Of a stretch of DNA of 64,000 nt, positions 23,164 to 37,189 are shown one piece after another. Position 1 is the first letter of the stretch. The number at the start of each line of letters is the position of its first letter. Origin of the DNA: Pelobates cultripes (lineage: Eukaryota; Chordata; Amphibia; Anura; Pelobatidae); the NCBI GenBank assembly GCA_933207985.1, contig OW240916.1, forward strand, positions 85,700,669 to 85,764,668, given 5' to 3'. The position numbers were made by a program, and so were the translations under genes. Under the pieces are notes generated by a model. It saw only the letters and a list, made by a program, of their open reading frames with translations. It was not told the DNA's origin and ran no database searches.

Positions 23164-25715
23164 ATTGTGTAAAATATATATAAATGTGATTCTTTGAGGA
23201 ACTAATTTGCATATGTCCACCCAGAATCCTTTGCAGTAGAAACGTCACTGCAAACTTATGATTTCTGTGGGAAAAGCAATTCTGGCTTGACTGGTGTGCA
23301 GATCTTTGTATTGTATCCACTGACTTCAGATGGTTTTTAAACAAACAAACAAAAAAAACAAAAAAACCTCTCTCTTTCTCAAATTCTAAGTTCCCATCAA
23401 ACAGGACACAGCAAAAGGAAATTTGGAAAGAGGAATTTGGGTCCTGAAATCACAGTCTCTCCTAAATGAGAGATTCAGTTTGTCTCTGGTAAACATGCAT
23501 ATTCCTATGTAATTTAACACATTAATAGGAACAACAAATGTTTCCAGTAATCTCCCACCTTTAATATGTTTTTATCTGGCTACTGCAACATCCTCTCAGA
23601 TAAATGACAACAGCCTTTTTACTTGTCTCATGTAGACACCAGGAAATTAGCAGGAATGTATTTAATGACTGGGATTCGAAATTCTGCATTTCCACTGGAG
23701 AGATCCAAACAGACAGACATTCCAAATTTCCTCTGTGTCCCTGTGCACAGAATAATGTGCTGTGCACAATATGAATTTTTGCTTTAGATGGAAGACACAG
23801 ACAGGGTTAAATGCCAACCAAGTATTTTACAACTGTATACCGAGCAGGCATAACAGAAGTGGCAGTATCTCTGTGTTTGTGCGTCACAAACGAAGAAAGA
23901 AATTGAAGCCCTGTGCATGAAAAAACAGCCCTTTATTAAATTGTTTTTTTGCTTGCACAGTGCGTATCTTAATATTGCCTAAACATGCATTGTCAGTACT
24001 TTTGCTTGTTTTAAACTAAATAATTTAATTGTAATCTCGGGATATGTTTCAAAAGTCAGCTGATGAAAGATTTCATGTTTTGTACTGTAAGTTATGTACT
24101 TTGTTAACGCTTTCATATGTTATTTAATAAATTCTGCACTTCTGATCATAGCACAATCCCTATGGTGTGTATAATTAAGCGCCTTACAATTGGGAAAGTT
24201 ATAACACATCTTTTGCAACTTGTTATGGACAATGCCAAATGATGATAATAAAACTGTAAAATCTATTAACGAACATTTCCCTTGCATATGTTTGGATGTG
24301 CAATACAATATCACAAAGAGATAGAAATTGTGAACGGATTTGTTGTGTCCTGGTACTTGCCTTCCAGCCCTCTAAATGGATGTGACCTGAAAATAAATCA
24401 TATAGGATGATAACATTAAAAAAAAAAAAAATGCATTACCCTAGTCAGGGGACAACTGGCAGACTCTTTTACCTAATAATAACCAGGTGTTGTGCTAGGC
24501 AGCTGGCAATATAATCTACATAATATGTATATCAAAAAGTAAGATGTGTATTAAAATTGTAATTTTGACAGCCTCGTAGTGCCATTCATGATCCAACATT
24601 TTTTTAAACTTTTTTTTTTTTAGTAATCATGGAAATAGCATATAGTAATTTTTGGTTGATATTTCTTTGCTTGCAATATGTTTCCATTAGTAAGGTTTAC
24701 CAAAAAACAATGTTTTCATTGTTGTTCAAATTGCTAAATCCATTGTTTGACTGAGGAGCACACATGTTTGGCCTACTGATTAAAACATGCTGGCATTTGA
24801 TTACATATAATCTGAAATCATAACAGAGTCTTGTGCACTAAATAACCACACATGTACAGTCTTATTGAATGAATGTATTAGTTACAGACCTAAAGTATTC
24901 TGTATTTAAGTGAGGGTGAGAGCTGAGAACCCAAGATGCTCATTTATGTGGATCAGACTTGCAGAACCTCTTTTACTGACATATAATTAATGGATAGAAA
25001 TATTAAGGTGGTATTTCTGTACTGATGTTCACAGGTGGAAAAATTTTGTGTTTTTTTTTGTTATCCACCCAAGATATAATGATGTCACTATCTAGAATGC
25101 AAATCTTTTTAGAGACCTAGGCATGTCAGAAGAGAGACCAGATTAGCCCTCTCACACTAAGAGACTATTGGTTCTCTCCACGTTAAAAATAAAAAATACT
25201 TAAATAGTAATTTAAAAAGTGAGGTTCTTTTACAAAACTAAAAATGAGGATAGCAGGCCATCTTAAGGAAAAATCAGCTTTTATAAATCAGCAATTTGTC
25301 TTTGTCAATGTTGACAAATATGAATAAATGTTAAATTACTGTTACATTTATTCCTTAAATGTATTCCTTAAAAAGACCAGGAGTGCAACCAGCATTTTTA
25401 GTCTTGTATGTAAACTGTGAGGTCCCAGAGAACTGCAGACTTAATCTAATAATAAAACACAAGCATTAGTTGGGTAACCTTAGGGCTATGGGAAGCGTGT
25501 TAGCGTAAACAGGGAATTACAATCACGGGAACAAGCTGAATTAAAATGGCAGCCGTTGGCATTAAGGAGTGAGAATCTCATTAATTTCAGGGACAATCAG
25601 ACATGCATTAACTGCCCATTGCTTTGTTACATGGTATAAACGCACAGATGACATCACCATCCCTGCAGTATGATGTTCTAAAACACAATCCTTTGAAATA
25701 ACATTTAGGTCTTGT

Positions 25716-25759
<44 letters not shown>

Positions 25760-26556
25760 TACACACACACACTCTCTCTCTCTCTCTCTTTTAGTGGCTG
25801 TTTAACAGGCTATCTCCTGTTAACTTACTTTCCTGGGAAGCATTTGCCCTTAATCTCTCATTCTTTCTGCAAAATATAATTTCCTTAAATTCCAAGTGAC
25901 CCGTCCAGCTCCCAGTCTTACGGCGTCTCCTCTCCTTAAAGTGAAATACAACTTGTCAGTGTAATTTTATGTGTGTGCTTCAATGGTTGGTGCTTTACTC
26001 TGCCTGGATTTTGGGGTTAACATGACACTGTATGCCTTGCTACGGAAATGCCTCACACCTCATAGTTCTGTAGACTCTAACGTGTTTACCTCATTCATCC
26101 CAAATGCTTTGATGTTGGAACAGAAAATGTGAAGACTCAGTGTGGAAAAATGCTTGTTTTGGCTCCTAAACATTGAAAACAAGAAAATCGAGAAACTATG
26201 AATGCATTAAAACAGAAAAAAAAATCTAATGAGTGAACATTTTTAAAAATGTATATATGTGCATATGGATATGCATGTACACTTTTAAAGATTCACATAT
26301 TTACAATTGCACGGAAAGGTACCAAAAACAGGCAAAAAAAAAAATCATATTTTCACCATAGAATCATTTCACCATAGAGTATCAAAACATACAATATTAT
26401 GGCATCACCAACAGTGTCCATGGAGGGTCCAAATTATCTGAATCACTTTTCACACTGGACCCTTGCATGGCTTCAAAAGCAAAAGAAAAATAAAAAAATT
26501 TTCATTGGCCTTGGCAAAACTAGGTTTATGCACCGCCATATTTATTAGAAGAGCAC
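23164..26556. other. Intergenic, no gene recognised
   Basis: AT-rich, no open frame with a recognised domain and no paired terminal repeats. Contains a compound microsatellite at 25719-25790. Confidence 0.5.
25719..25790. repeat. Compound (AT)(AC)(CT) microsatellite
   Basis: Consecutive AT, AC and CT dinucleotide runs. The frame on the minus strand across it is an artefact. Confidence 0.95.
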
Positions 26557-26990
26557 TTAAAGGGATACTGTAGGCACCCAGACCACTTCAGCTAATTGAA
26601 GTGGTCTGGGTGCAATGTCCCTGTCAGTATTACCCTGCAATTGTAATTATTGCAGTTATTGATAAACTGAAATAATTAACTTGCAGGGTTGACTCCATCT
26701 CTAGTGGTTGTCTACCAGACAACCACTAGAGGCACTTACGGGTCGTTAGGCGACTTTTGGTTGCTTTATTAAAGGACCACTATAGGACCCAGACCACTTC
26801 AGCTTAATGAAGTGGTCTGGGTGCCAGGTCCAGCTAGGATTAACCCTTTTTTCTGTAAACATAGAAGTTTCAGAGAAACTGCTATGTTTACCTATGGGTT
26901 AATCCAGCCTCTAGTGGCTGTCTCAGCTGCTAGAGGGCTTCCGCGCTTCTCACTGTGATTTTCACTGAGCTCCCTCGCTGCCACCCGTGT
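26557..26990. repeat. Two adjacent TTAA-type MITE ends with hairpins
   Basis: TTAAAGGGATACTGTAGGCA at 26557 and TTAAAGGACCACTATAGGAC at 26769 each run into a perfect hairpin CCAGACCACTTCAGC/GAAGTGGTCTGGGTG. The two ~200-bp units are tandem relatives. Right ends are not clear. Confidence 0.65.
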
Positions 26991-27841
26991 CCTGCTTCCT
27001 CTCCTCCGGCCGGGTAAATGACAGCAGAGTAGGCACCTACAACGTGGGGCGAGCAGGTGCCTACTCTGCTTTTACACGAGGCATGTACTCGCGGCTCACC
27101 AGGCCGCAAAGAGGTCCATTATGGGCCACATGCGGCCCGCGGGCTGTGAGTTTGACATGCTTGCCCTACCCTTTCACAGACCCCCTCACACCCTGTCATA
27201 GCTCCCCACAGACTCTGTCACAGCCCTCTCTATACACACAGCCTGTCATCCCACACACACCCTCAAAGCCACCCCAGTCTGGCACCCCACAAACACCTTG
27301 TCACAGCCCCCCCACACCCTGGCACACTCCCTCCTGTAACCATGTCACAACCCCCCCCTCTCATTCTTACCCTCCCTCCTTTTGTAACACTCACCCAACC
27401 CTGTCTCATTTACCCTCTTCACCCTGTCAAACTCACCCTGTCACAGTCACCAACTGAATACATTAAATACATTATGCCATAACACAATGCACAAAGGGCC
27501 ACAGGCAGCCCCCATAAACACAACAAGCAGCTACCCCAGACACATAGCTCCCAGGCTCATGCTCACAAAGACACACATATACACACACACAAGGACACTC
27601 TCTGTCAGACACACACTTTTAGGCACATACACAGGTAGACAATGCCAGACACACTCAGAAATACACACACCTGCACTTATGCATACAGGACTGCCAGGCT
27701 ATGTAACCATACCCTACAATCGTGTATAAATGATTAGCATAATTGCTAATTAAATTTGTTTATTGCAAATTCATTTAGTTTGCTAATTATGCCAGAGCTT
27801 GTCAACTAACTCTCTGTATCCAGCACTGCAAGCCCATCTGT
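26991..27841. other. C/CA-rich low-complexity sequence, hAT end fragment
   Basis: GGCCACATGCGGCCCGCGGG and GTGAGTTTGACATGC at 27123-27160 look like the right end of a hAT family (CA-TGTCAAACTC type); the left end was not found. Then CCCCAC/CTGTCA-rich sequence to 27470 and CA-rich sequence to 27700. The 156-codon frame at 26987-27457 is low complexity. Confidence 0.45.
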
Positions 27842-28265
27842 TACGAACGCTGGTATAGTGGATACCCTGTTTGCCTATTTCCTACCGAACTGCTGAGCCT
27901 GAGTGATTATAGCTTGCAGTTCGGGTGTAGATTCGAACGGTTCCAGACGAATGCAGCATCCAAGTAGTGTTCCCAGCAAGTAGACTGCAACCCAAACATC
28001 AGCCTAGACTAAATGAAGGGTACAATAGGAAATTAAGTTTAATGGTGCCACACTGGCTTTTATGCAAGTCCCCATGCAAGGGGCACTCCCACATGGACCT
28101 TGTGGGGGACTCCAACTCAAGGTTTACAACCAATAACAATACAGTTACAAAGTGTGACACTCCCAATACAAACAGATAATCCCTCCTCTCTGCCTGTGAA
28201 ATAATTGAGTCAGATACTGTAATAACTCAATTATCTCCAGGCAGAAAAAAAACATTTTTCATAAA
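27842..28265 (-). mobile_element. Possible partial LTR, minus strand
   Basis: TGTTACGAACGCTGGTATAG at 27842 would, on the minus strand, end ...GTTCGTAACA, resembling the end of the solo LTR at 61982-63198 (...CGTTACA), and both contain CAGTTCGGG motifs. The other end and the duplication were not found. Confidence 0.3.
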
Positions 28266-28469
28266 ACTTGTCAAGTACCCCAAAACACATAAGAGTCCCG
28301 AATAACATGGTGGTTTCATCACATTGTCCTTTAATATAACTTACATTACACATACAATGCAACCCCTATTTATTTACACTTTTGGTGTTAGTGGGGGCCT
28401 CGTGTTTGAGTTTTGCCTAAGGCCTCACAAAGTCTGGTGCCGCCTCTGCATTTTTTCCTAGCGCCATAG

Positions 28470-29460
28470 TATCCTGCTTTAGAACAGGTGCCAAAAAATA
28501 CACAGCTCAAGGTGTGGTCTTAACATTGATTTATACAGAGAGAAAATTATATTTTCATTCTGTGAAATAATGCCCATTTTTATACATAATAGTACCTTAC
28601 TGACTTTAGCAACTGCTGATTGAAATTGCACATTGTTGCCTAGTTTGTTGGCTAAGACAATTCCCAAATCCTTCTCATGTCTTGATAGCTCTAATTCACT
28701 AGCGTTTTGGAAGTTGCTTGTGTGTTCTTTCCCCCAAAGTGCATAACTTTCTATTTTTGTACATTAAAGTTTATCTGCCATTTCAAAGTGCAGTTCCTCA
28801 ATCTATCTAAATCCCTCTGCAGCAAAGTAATATGCTGCTCACATTGTATTACTATACAGAGTTTTGGATCATCCGCAAACACTGAAACATGACTTTCAAT
28901 GCCTGTTTCAAAATCATTTATAAATATGTTAAATAGAAGCAGTCCCAAAACAGAACCATGAGGGACACTACTTACCACTTTTGTCCAGCTTGAAGGTTTT
29001 CCAATAATGACAACTCTCTGTACTCTATTTTTAGGCCAATGTTCTACCACAGAAGAAGAACAATTTTGATCTAGATTAATTTATTTTACTTTGACCACTA
29101 ACATATGGTGTGGAACTGTATCGAATGCTTTAGCAAAATCCAAATAGATTACATCCTCTGCAACACCCTGATCTATACTTTTACTTAATTTTTCGCAGAA
29201 TGCTATTAAGTTAGTTTGACATGTTTCATAAATCCATGCTAACTGTTGCTAATAATATTTTTCCCAATGAAAATAATCCATTAATAACCCTCCAAATACT
29301 TTCCCTGCCACAGAAGTTAGTCTCACAAATCTATAATATCCAGGCAAAGATTTCAAACCCTTTTTGAATAAAAGGAACCACATCTTCAAAGGCAGAATAA
29401 GTATACAGCCTCCCTTTTGAACATTAGGGACCCTGGTGCCCTGCAATAGTTCTAGACATT
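28470..29460 (-). pseudogene. CR1/L2-type LINE reverse transcriptase fragment
   Basis: Minus-strand translation carries SSVPHGSVLGLLLFNIFIND (RT motif with Q changed to H), FADDPKLC (the ADD catalytic motif, normally FADDTKL) and KWQINFNVQK. These mark a non-LTR retrotransposon RT of the CR1/L2/Rex group. Frames are broken (for example a stop near 29060), so the copy is dead. It is 5' and 3' truncated. A sister fragment on the + strand lies at 57394-58524. Confidence 0.8.
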
Positions 29461-30495
29461 CTAAGCACCATTAAAGCTTTGCATACTTGCAGCATTTCTA
29501 AGTTTACACCTCAGAGTTATCAACCAGGCATTCTGCATTAAGAGTTCAACATGGTCTGTTTTCATTTTGTGCAATTATTGGATAATGCACAGCTTGGGCT
29601 GGGCTCTCTTCACAGTAGAGCCAAGGACTGGGCATGGACATGCTTCTGCTGATAACTTCACATACCCAGTTCATTAAACAGTGTTATGTGTTAACTGACA
29701 GTCATTGATGTATTTATAAACATACCAACTAAATATAGATCTAAGGAGGCAGGTTTGAGGGTCAACTAGATATTCAGTTTTTTATTCTATTTTTCCCATT
29801 TTTTTTTTAATGAAAAAGTACAGATGCTTGTAAAGGATACTCATTTACTCCATCCTCTTCCTATTTACAGGTAGCAGAGACAGTATCATAGTAAGCATAG
29901 TAATCATAGTTCAGCCTTGGCACTTGGAGAGAGAGAGAGAGAAAATATATATCTGTCATGAAGATAGCGTGTGCGCATATGTCAAGGTGCGTATGTCAAA
30001 GAGTATGTGTGTATATCCAGGTTTGTTTGCACAATTGTGTATGTTCAGCAGGGTGCATGTGTATGTTCAGGAGTATGTTTGTATATGTTTCAATAAGGGT
30101 AAGCAATTGTGTATGTACAAATAAAAGTGTGTTTGTGTGTCATTGCAGATGATAAAAAAAGCACATTGTCTGTTTTATAAGTTGACTGATGTATGTTTTT
30201 TCACCAAATATGAATATGTTATTTTGAAATGAACAAAAATTAATGGGATGCTAGGCTCTGTTTCTTACATAACCTTCTATTTTCAATTGATATGTACAAG
30301 AAATGTGTTTGCAAATATAGATCACCCACCTGCACTAAAGTGTTCTGTATTTCTCATAAATGGTTTTAGCTTTAATTTCAAATTACAAAACGTTATTCAG
30401 TCTTTCTGTACAATATGATTTTCAACATAAAATGTCAAAAATATATTTCATAAATTGTATATTGTTAAAAAGAAACATAAATATTCGTCATTGTC
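29461..30495. other. No gene recognised; GT-rich stretch
   Basis: Includes a GA run at 29929-29942 and GTGTATGTnCA-type GT-rich sequence to about 30150. Short frames across it are artefacts. Confidence 0.5.
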
Positions 30496-30873
30496 TTGAA
30501 GGGGAACTATAAACACCATAAACATTACAGCCCACAGCCTTGATGCAATCCCTCAGTTCTTTGAACTGTATTCAAGTGGTTTAACACAAACTGAAGGTCT
30601 TCAGGGCACCAACAGCCCTTCTCTTTGCTCGGCATATTGCTATTCCAGAGCACCAATGTTGCCAACGAGCTATGTGCAAATGTGGACAGAATTAATATTG
30701 CTAAGTGAGAAATATGTTCCGCAATTGTCACAAGTGCCCAAGGGACTCTAGGTTTGCACCAAACTGCTTGAAAACAGTTTAACACAAAACCAGTGAGCTA
30801 CACCAAGGGTTTGCCTGCACTATAACCACTAGAATGGGCTGTAGTGGTTATAGTGCCTACAGTGGTCCTTTAA
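30496..30873. repeat. TTAA-type MITE, 378 bp
   Basis: TTGAAGGGGAACTATAAACA on the left and TAGTGCCTACAGTGGTCCTTTAA on the right are inverted, decayed versions of the ends at 12260-12620. Confidence 0.7.
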
Positions 30874-32779
30874 TGAAGGTCCCAAAAATGGAATGGTCGA
30901 CTCCAGTCTGTTCCCCACCTAGTAATAATAATAATGTACACCATCATTGTTCTGTTTATTTAACATGTTTTTTTTGTTTTTTGTTTTTTAATTAGAGTTA
31001 AGGCTAGGGTAAGTGTTAGGGATCCTGTAACATTAGGACATCATCTCGACAGACATGTCTAAGTATACCTGACCCTGTTACATTGTCATGAAAGAGTTAA
31101 ATAAAATCAGGATTAAAACTATAATCTTAATAAATATATTACAGGATTACATTGAAGAGTATTATCAGACAAGACACTGGGTTTAACAAACAATCACTGT
31201 TGAGAGGTGGTGATGGTGAACAGAGATGGAACTCAATATTGCTTGTATGAAAATAGAAGGTTATGTAAGAGACAGAGCCTAGCATCCCAGTGGGATAATT
31301 GGTGCTCACCTGCTAAACTCTGGAATGCTGCTGTTAACCTGTATCACATTGGTAGTAGAGAAGGAATTCTGTTGCAGCTCTAATTTCACATAAACTATTA
31401 GTGGGTTTGGCAAGGTAATATTGTGGGATGAGGAAGCTGGCACCTACAATGCTACATTTTTCTTTGGAATCGCTCATAATGTCTCTATTGTTTTAAAGGG
31501 TTACAATGTAGACAGATGGATGGCCCATATGTCTACACCATACCAAGGTCTCTGCTAATGAGTAACACAGATCCTGCATTTGGGATTTCAAGCACATGAC
31601 GGGAATGTAGAGCGGTCCTTTATGGACAGGTTCTGGGAAAGAAACAACACACAGACTAGTCTGAAATCTATACTATTCATAATATTTGCTCTGCACGTTA
31701 TAGCATTTTAATTCAAACCAATTCTTAGATGTTAAGATCACCTTTATAAATAGCTTCCTACCATTAGTATACCTGCAGAGGAATACCAAGAGCAACATAA
31801 CTGCAAATTAACCTCTCGTTCATTAATGTATAAATTAATTAATATTTAAACGGAGCAGGGCTTAGTGTTTCTTTAGAGCTTTGTTTGTCATTTGACTTTT
31901 TGTCACATGTTGCTGTGATTACTATTGTTATGTTATTCAGCATATCATCCTTATTTATTCCATGACATTTAATCACTGGCATCCAATTTAATTTCTTTAA
32001 TAAAATAATGGTCATCGGAGACAATAGGAAATTATATCAACCTGTGTTGTTTTTAACAGGAAGTGGATGTACACCAATGGACCTACAATATTTATCATTG
32101 AAATCTGTTAAAAGACCTTCCTTCCTCCTTGGTCTGTCTGGAAAACTCCCATATTGCCTGAGAAGTATGCTCACTTTGATTCATCAACCCACTTTTATAA
32201 AGCTCTTCTACCAATAGCATACTGGAAAAAGATAGACGTTGAGCTACCTTCTCTGTAACCCACTGTCCTCCCACATTAAAAAAAGAATGCAATTTTTTTT
32301 TAGCTAATACTTTACTTACAAGAAATGTCTCTGTATGTGCCAAGATTACTAGGTGATGGGAAAGGTCTAAGCTCTGAGAGTGCTCTACTGAGGTGGTAGT
32401 GGAGACAGAGAATGGCACCCCAGGTAAGATTTCAAACCATCCAAAATTGGTTTAAACTTATACAATGGGAGGCGCCAGGGCACTCCTGGTACCATAATCA
32501 TTACAGCTAGACAGCTGTAGTTGTTATGGTGCTTGGAGTGTTTCTTTAATAAATGCCAGGTGTTAAGAAGTGTTTCAAACAGTTGGTGACAAAGCAACAT
32601 CAAAGAAAACAATTACTGTCAGGTGAGCTGTTAGACGCCAAACTCTATCCTCCCACATACTATAATAAATTAAAGCTGTTGAGTGCCATATAACCAAAAC
32701 AAAAAGGTAGATTGTGGTATACCAGTTTATGATTAGTCTGGTCATTAGATAGATGGATTATGAATTCATAGGGAAAGTA
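30874..32779. other. No gene recognised; partial MITE
   Basis: Unclassified sequence with short chance frames. At about 32450-32555 a segment ending GTTATGGTGCTTGGAGTGTT followed by TCTTTAA matches the right part of the TTAA MITE family. Confidence 0.45.
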
Positions 32780-32940
32780 TTCCCTGCCCATGGACAAACA
32801 GCAATAGATTTAAAAAAAGGCTGAACTTCATGGATGCAAGTCTGTTTTTAACCTGTATAACAATGTAACTATATATATATATATGTAAATATGTAACTAT
32901 ATATCAATGCAATGATAGATAGATAGATAGATAGATAGAT
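32780..32940 (+). repeat. LINE 3' tail and (GATA)n
   Basis: GGCTGAACTTCATGGATGCA followed by AATGTAACTATAT matches the 3' tail of the LINE fragment at 57394-58524 (AAGGCTGAACTTGATGGACG, ATGTAACTATGTAAT). A (GATA)7 run follows at 32914-32940. Confidence 0.65.
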
Positions 32941-34524
32941 TTGTAAACAGTGTATACCAGTAATCTGTCTACAAAGCAGTATATTTTGGATGTAATCAGT
33001 GTGAATGTATATACTGGAAAAATATTTAATTGACTCATTCAATCTAGAACAAAATATCCAAATAAGTTAATCAATGAGTTTATCAAACTACGATAAAATT
33101 AACGAAAAGACTAGACATGCAATATAAAAAAAAAATAAAATAAATAAAAAGCTTCTTTCTACAATTAAAGTTTGTGTTCCATTTAAATGAACAAGCCGCA
33201 TCACTGAAATTTACCTCAAAATGTTCCATCAATATGAATCTGGCATAGTGCAGAATCATAGGTTAATACATTGTCACATCTACAACTAAGGTCAATCACT
33301 AGGTTAAGTCTGAATGCTCAGGGTGAGCAATTTTCATCAGCAAGTTGTGGTTGCTATGGTGACAATTTATAGTGTGTGTTTCTGTGCTTTATCAGCAAGA
33401 AACTATTCTGCAAGTGGTCAATGTCTTTACGAGCAGGCATCATTGGTGGACATTACGTTAAAAACAGTGACAAGCTTGGAAAGCAGGTCAATAAATAGTA
33501 ATCACTACTAACTACTAGCTATTGTTAACAGCGACTGTTTACGGCAGGCCTGCACCACCCCTCCCCCCCCCCCAGATGTTTTTTAAACTACAACACCCAT
33601 GATTAATTTAATCAAACAGATAGCCAACACCCATGTTTTTTGAATGAAACAAATAGTCAGGGAATCATGTCTGATAGCCAGTGGATCATGGGAGTTGTAG
33701 TTCAAAACATGTGAGGGGCCACAGGTTGTGCAGGCCAGATTTTTACGACAACTATTTGCTGATAAGGTTAAAAATGAGATCATAATGTTTTACATTAGGT
33801 TATATAGTGCTACTGTTACCCAGCTGATGTTAGTCCACATCTCACCAACCTTTGGATAGTGGAATATGGAACGAACTTATCAGAATTCAAACCTTTATAA
33901 TGTCATTGAATTTAAACCGATCTATTGAGTGAGTGGGAATATACATAGAGTAAACAAAGAGAAAGACTTACAGACAAAGAAATAAACAGAATATTATAGA
34001 CAGCAGATTAAGAGATAGACAGACATTCCTTGAGTCAGCCAGGCTAAATCATTATGAGTACTTAAAAGAATATGCATCATTGTTTTACAGCTCGCAGTAT
34101 GTCAGGAATATAAAAGAATAAAGACTAACTGTGTAGCAGTCTAGGAGCTCCTCAGCTGGACAGTCCGGGTTTATAGGAAACCATAAATATTGAGTGTTGG
34201 AAGCCAAACTCATATCAAGTTCTGTTATATGTCTGGATTAGAATAATGACATCACTTCAATCAGTCTCCTGCAGGGCTAAGTGCAGCACATTGTATGGAC
34301 CTGGCTGGTAAAGTAGGTTTCAGGTTCACTGGGACTGTCTCAGTTTTTATAATTGCTTTTTTAGATACTAGACCTTGTTGGCTAAACGTGGCACTGCAAG
34401 TGTTTGTAAACTATATCGTCCATGACCCACAGACAATATTTGCCCTGAGCATCATGGGAAATGCAATTTATAAACATCTAAAAGCAGAATGTTTATCTGA
34501 CACTTGTAATTTAATATTACATGA
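32941..34524. other. No gene recognised; palindromic MITE at 33546-33737
   Basis: GGCCTGCACCACCCCTC near 33547 and GGGGCCACAGGTTGTGCAGGCC ending near 33737 are inverted, with internal ACTACAACACCCATGAT / ATCATGGGAGTTGTAGT also inverted: a ~190-bp foldback MITE. The rest is unclassified. Confidence 0.5.
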
Positions 34525-34606
34525 TTTAACCCCTTAAGGACACATGACGGAAATATTCCATCATGATTCCCTTTTATTTCTGAAGCTGTGTCCTTAAGGG
34601 GTTAAA
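34525..34606. repeat. Short palindromic MITE (CCCCTTAAGG ends)
   Basis: TTTAACCCCTTAAGGACACA at the left, TGTCCTTAAGGGGTTAAA at the right. Same family as 797-876. Confidence 0.75.
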
Positions 34607-35338
34607 AAAGGTTATTTCATGAGTAGGGAATACCATACTTAGTGAACCTAATTTGTAGTACTTTACATACAGATCTGAGTTAAATTATACTTAGTTTGAG
34701 AAATTAGTACTATGGACTTTCATAACAGGTCTACATTAAATGATGATGGAAACACCGCTCTTCTTTGTTTTGTGCCTTAAGTACCACATAAGTACTTAAA
34801 TTGGAACTGTTTTATTTTGTTAATTTTATATATGCTGCGTTAACCCTAAGCCATACTAAGGTATTTACCCTTCACACTTACTGCAATCAAATAATGCACC
34901 CCCAACAATGCCCCACACTGGCCTTTATTATCTCCAAATATGGTTCATTAAAGTGGCACTGTCCAAATTATGTAACTGAATATTTTATTACAGGGAAACT
35001 CCACTTTCTGGGATGCACTGACTTTGTTGCTAACCTTGTAGGAACATCAACATAGGAGGAGGTGATTATCCAGCGAGCTCAGTTAGTAAAATATCATTGC
35101 TTAAATATCAACCATCATACTTTTATCATTTTGCCGTCAAAGGAAACTTTGCAATATTAAATTAAACTTCAAGAAATAAACAATTATTACCCTCGTCCTT
35201 ATGAGGGAAGTGACCAAAGCCAAGAGAAATGTAAAAAAAATTAGAAGGAGGATTTTGAAAGATTGACACATGGTAAGATTGCATCCATATTCATGGTTTA
35301 CCTAATTGCTGCTCTTATTTTAACCCGATAATTGGCAC
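34607..35338. other. No gene recognised
   Basis: Unclassified. ATTAAAGTGGCACTGTCC at about 34947 is a partial end of the TTAA MITE family. Confidence 0.45.
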
Positions 35339-36586
35339 ATACCTCCCAACATTTGAGATGTGCATAAAAAGGGACACTCAAATTTTAAGGGTCTATGTGG
35401 AGGTGCGGCCAGGGGGCCGGGCAGTTCTGAAAAATGTTAGGTGACTTACTAATAATTTTTTCAAGTAAAATGTAATATAAAACAAAAGCAATATATTTTA
35501 TTTACACAGACTGATTTCTAAACACATCACTGTAGTTTAAATACACATTACTGAGAGTTGTATTGTTGTTATATACTCAGAAACAATGTGGAGCTCCTAG
35601 AAAAGAAGGACATTAGCATAGAGAAAAGGGACTTAGGGATCTTGGCACAAAATAAGGACTGTCCCTAAATGGGGACACTTGGGACAGGGCCTGCCCGTCC
35701 ATTGGCCCCAGTGGGGCCACGGCTCCAGGCGGCACTGTGACAGGCATTTTTACCTTTAAGAAATCTGGAGCAGGGCCCGGCCACCTATTTGCATATATAT
35801 ATATATAGCGAGTACCGCTATATATATGTGCTGTTCCGGGCGTCTGCTTTTCTGTACAGTGACGAGGGAGCCCTGATAGTGATGTTACATCCCCAGCAGC
35901 AGCAGGTACTCCTCTCTCTCTAGCCACGAGAGTGTAACCACGGATTGCCATGGCAACGCTCCGGCATGCATCACAGGGCCACGTGGAGCGTTGCCATGGC
36001 AACCCGTGGTAACGCTCTTGCGGCTCACGAGAGAAGAATACCTACTGCTGCTGGCGACGTAACATCACTCTCAGGGCTCCCTTTTCACTGTCCTCCAGCT
36101 CCACTGGACCACCATGGAATCATGTATCCCACCTCCCTGCCCACAGGTAAAAGCCATGGAGGGAGGGAATAAGTTAAAATTAAAAAAACTGCTCACCCCC
36201 ACAAATTTACTTATCACCACAAACACTGCATGCACTTCATTAACACAGCCACTACACACATTGCATTCACTATATACACCCACACTACATCCACTATACA
36301 CACACACACTACATCCACGACACACACACACACACACTGCATCCACTATACACACACGCTCTGCATCCACTATACACACAAACACTGAGCATCCACTATA
36401 CACACAAGCATAATGCAATACACAGACACTGCACCCACACACTCTGCACACAATACACACACTGCATCACATAATGGACGTGGGCATGTTTTGGTTGGTG
36501 TGGTTTTGTTGGGGGGGGAGGAGCAGCATCCTTTGACCCAGGCAGCACAATGCCTTGGGCCGGCCCTGACTTGGGAGGTATGATGG
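35339..36586. repeat. Inverted-repeat element (CATACCTCCCAA ends) holding a hAT
   Basis: CATACCTCCCAACATTTG on the left and TTGGGAGGTATG on the right are inverted. The outer element is only ~350 bp after removal of the nested hAT at 35685-36568. Its own target duplication is not clear. Confidence 0.6.
35685..36568. mobile_element. hAT-type non-autonomous transposon, 884 bp
   Basis: Ends CAGGGCCTGCCCGTCC and GGGCCGGCCCTG are inverted. A perfect 8-bp duplication ACTTGGGA (35677-35684, 36569-36576) flanks it. A central palindrome with arms about 35861-35963 and 35984-36088 contains GGAGCGTTGCCATGGCAAC. CA-rich sequence lies at 36230-36470. No transposase. A related left end opens at 63650. Confidence 0.9.
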
Positions 36587-37189
36587 GCATTAAGGAAATT
36601 GGTGAGCAGCCATGCTTTTTTTTTCCTACTTGTTCGAGTTTGGGAGAGAGGTATCTGCAGCCAGATCACTAAGCAGTGCTAAGAGTGATACTTTTTTAAA
36701 CTTTCAAATGTATTTATTACAGACACCCCAACATACAAAAATGCATTTCAGGGAGGTGTTTTTATCAACTACACGCGTGCACCTCCCCACACACATGTAT
36801 GAACATCTTATACATTGAGGATACAGCGTTTACAAATATTGAACAAATAATCTCTACTACAACAAACTGGCAAACAAAATGAACAGAGCATATACCTATG
36901 TAGGTATGAGAATATTGAACTTTATCCACACAAATAAAGAAAAAAAATTGCGTTTAAAGTTAAAACTTGCTTTATGACTTTGTAATGATTTGAAATATAT
37001 TGCCATCTTGAGGTTATTTAACAAATTGCACCTCTTTATTATGGAAGGATGCATCATGCATCGCTATTATTATTTATAAATGGACTACACGTTCCATTGC
37101 GCTGTACAATAAGTGGACCAACAAACAAGCAGTTACAACAAGACCAGTTACATTTACAGGAATGTAGTGAAAGCCCTGCTCAAAACAAC
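36587..37189. other. No gene recognised
   Basis: Unclassified AT-rich sequence. ATTATTATTTATAAATGGAC near 37068 resembles the tail of the L2-type LINE seen at 55400-55512. Confidence 0.45.

Noticed and set aside
26987..27457. 156-codon Pro/Ser/Thr-rich frame
   Set aside because: Low-complexity CCCCACA/CTGTCA repeats give an open frame by composition.
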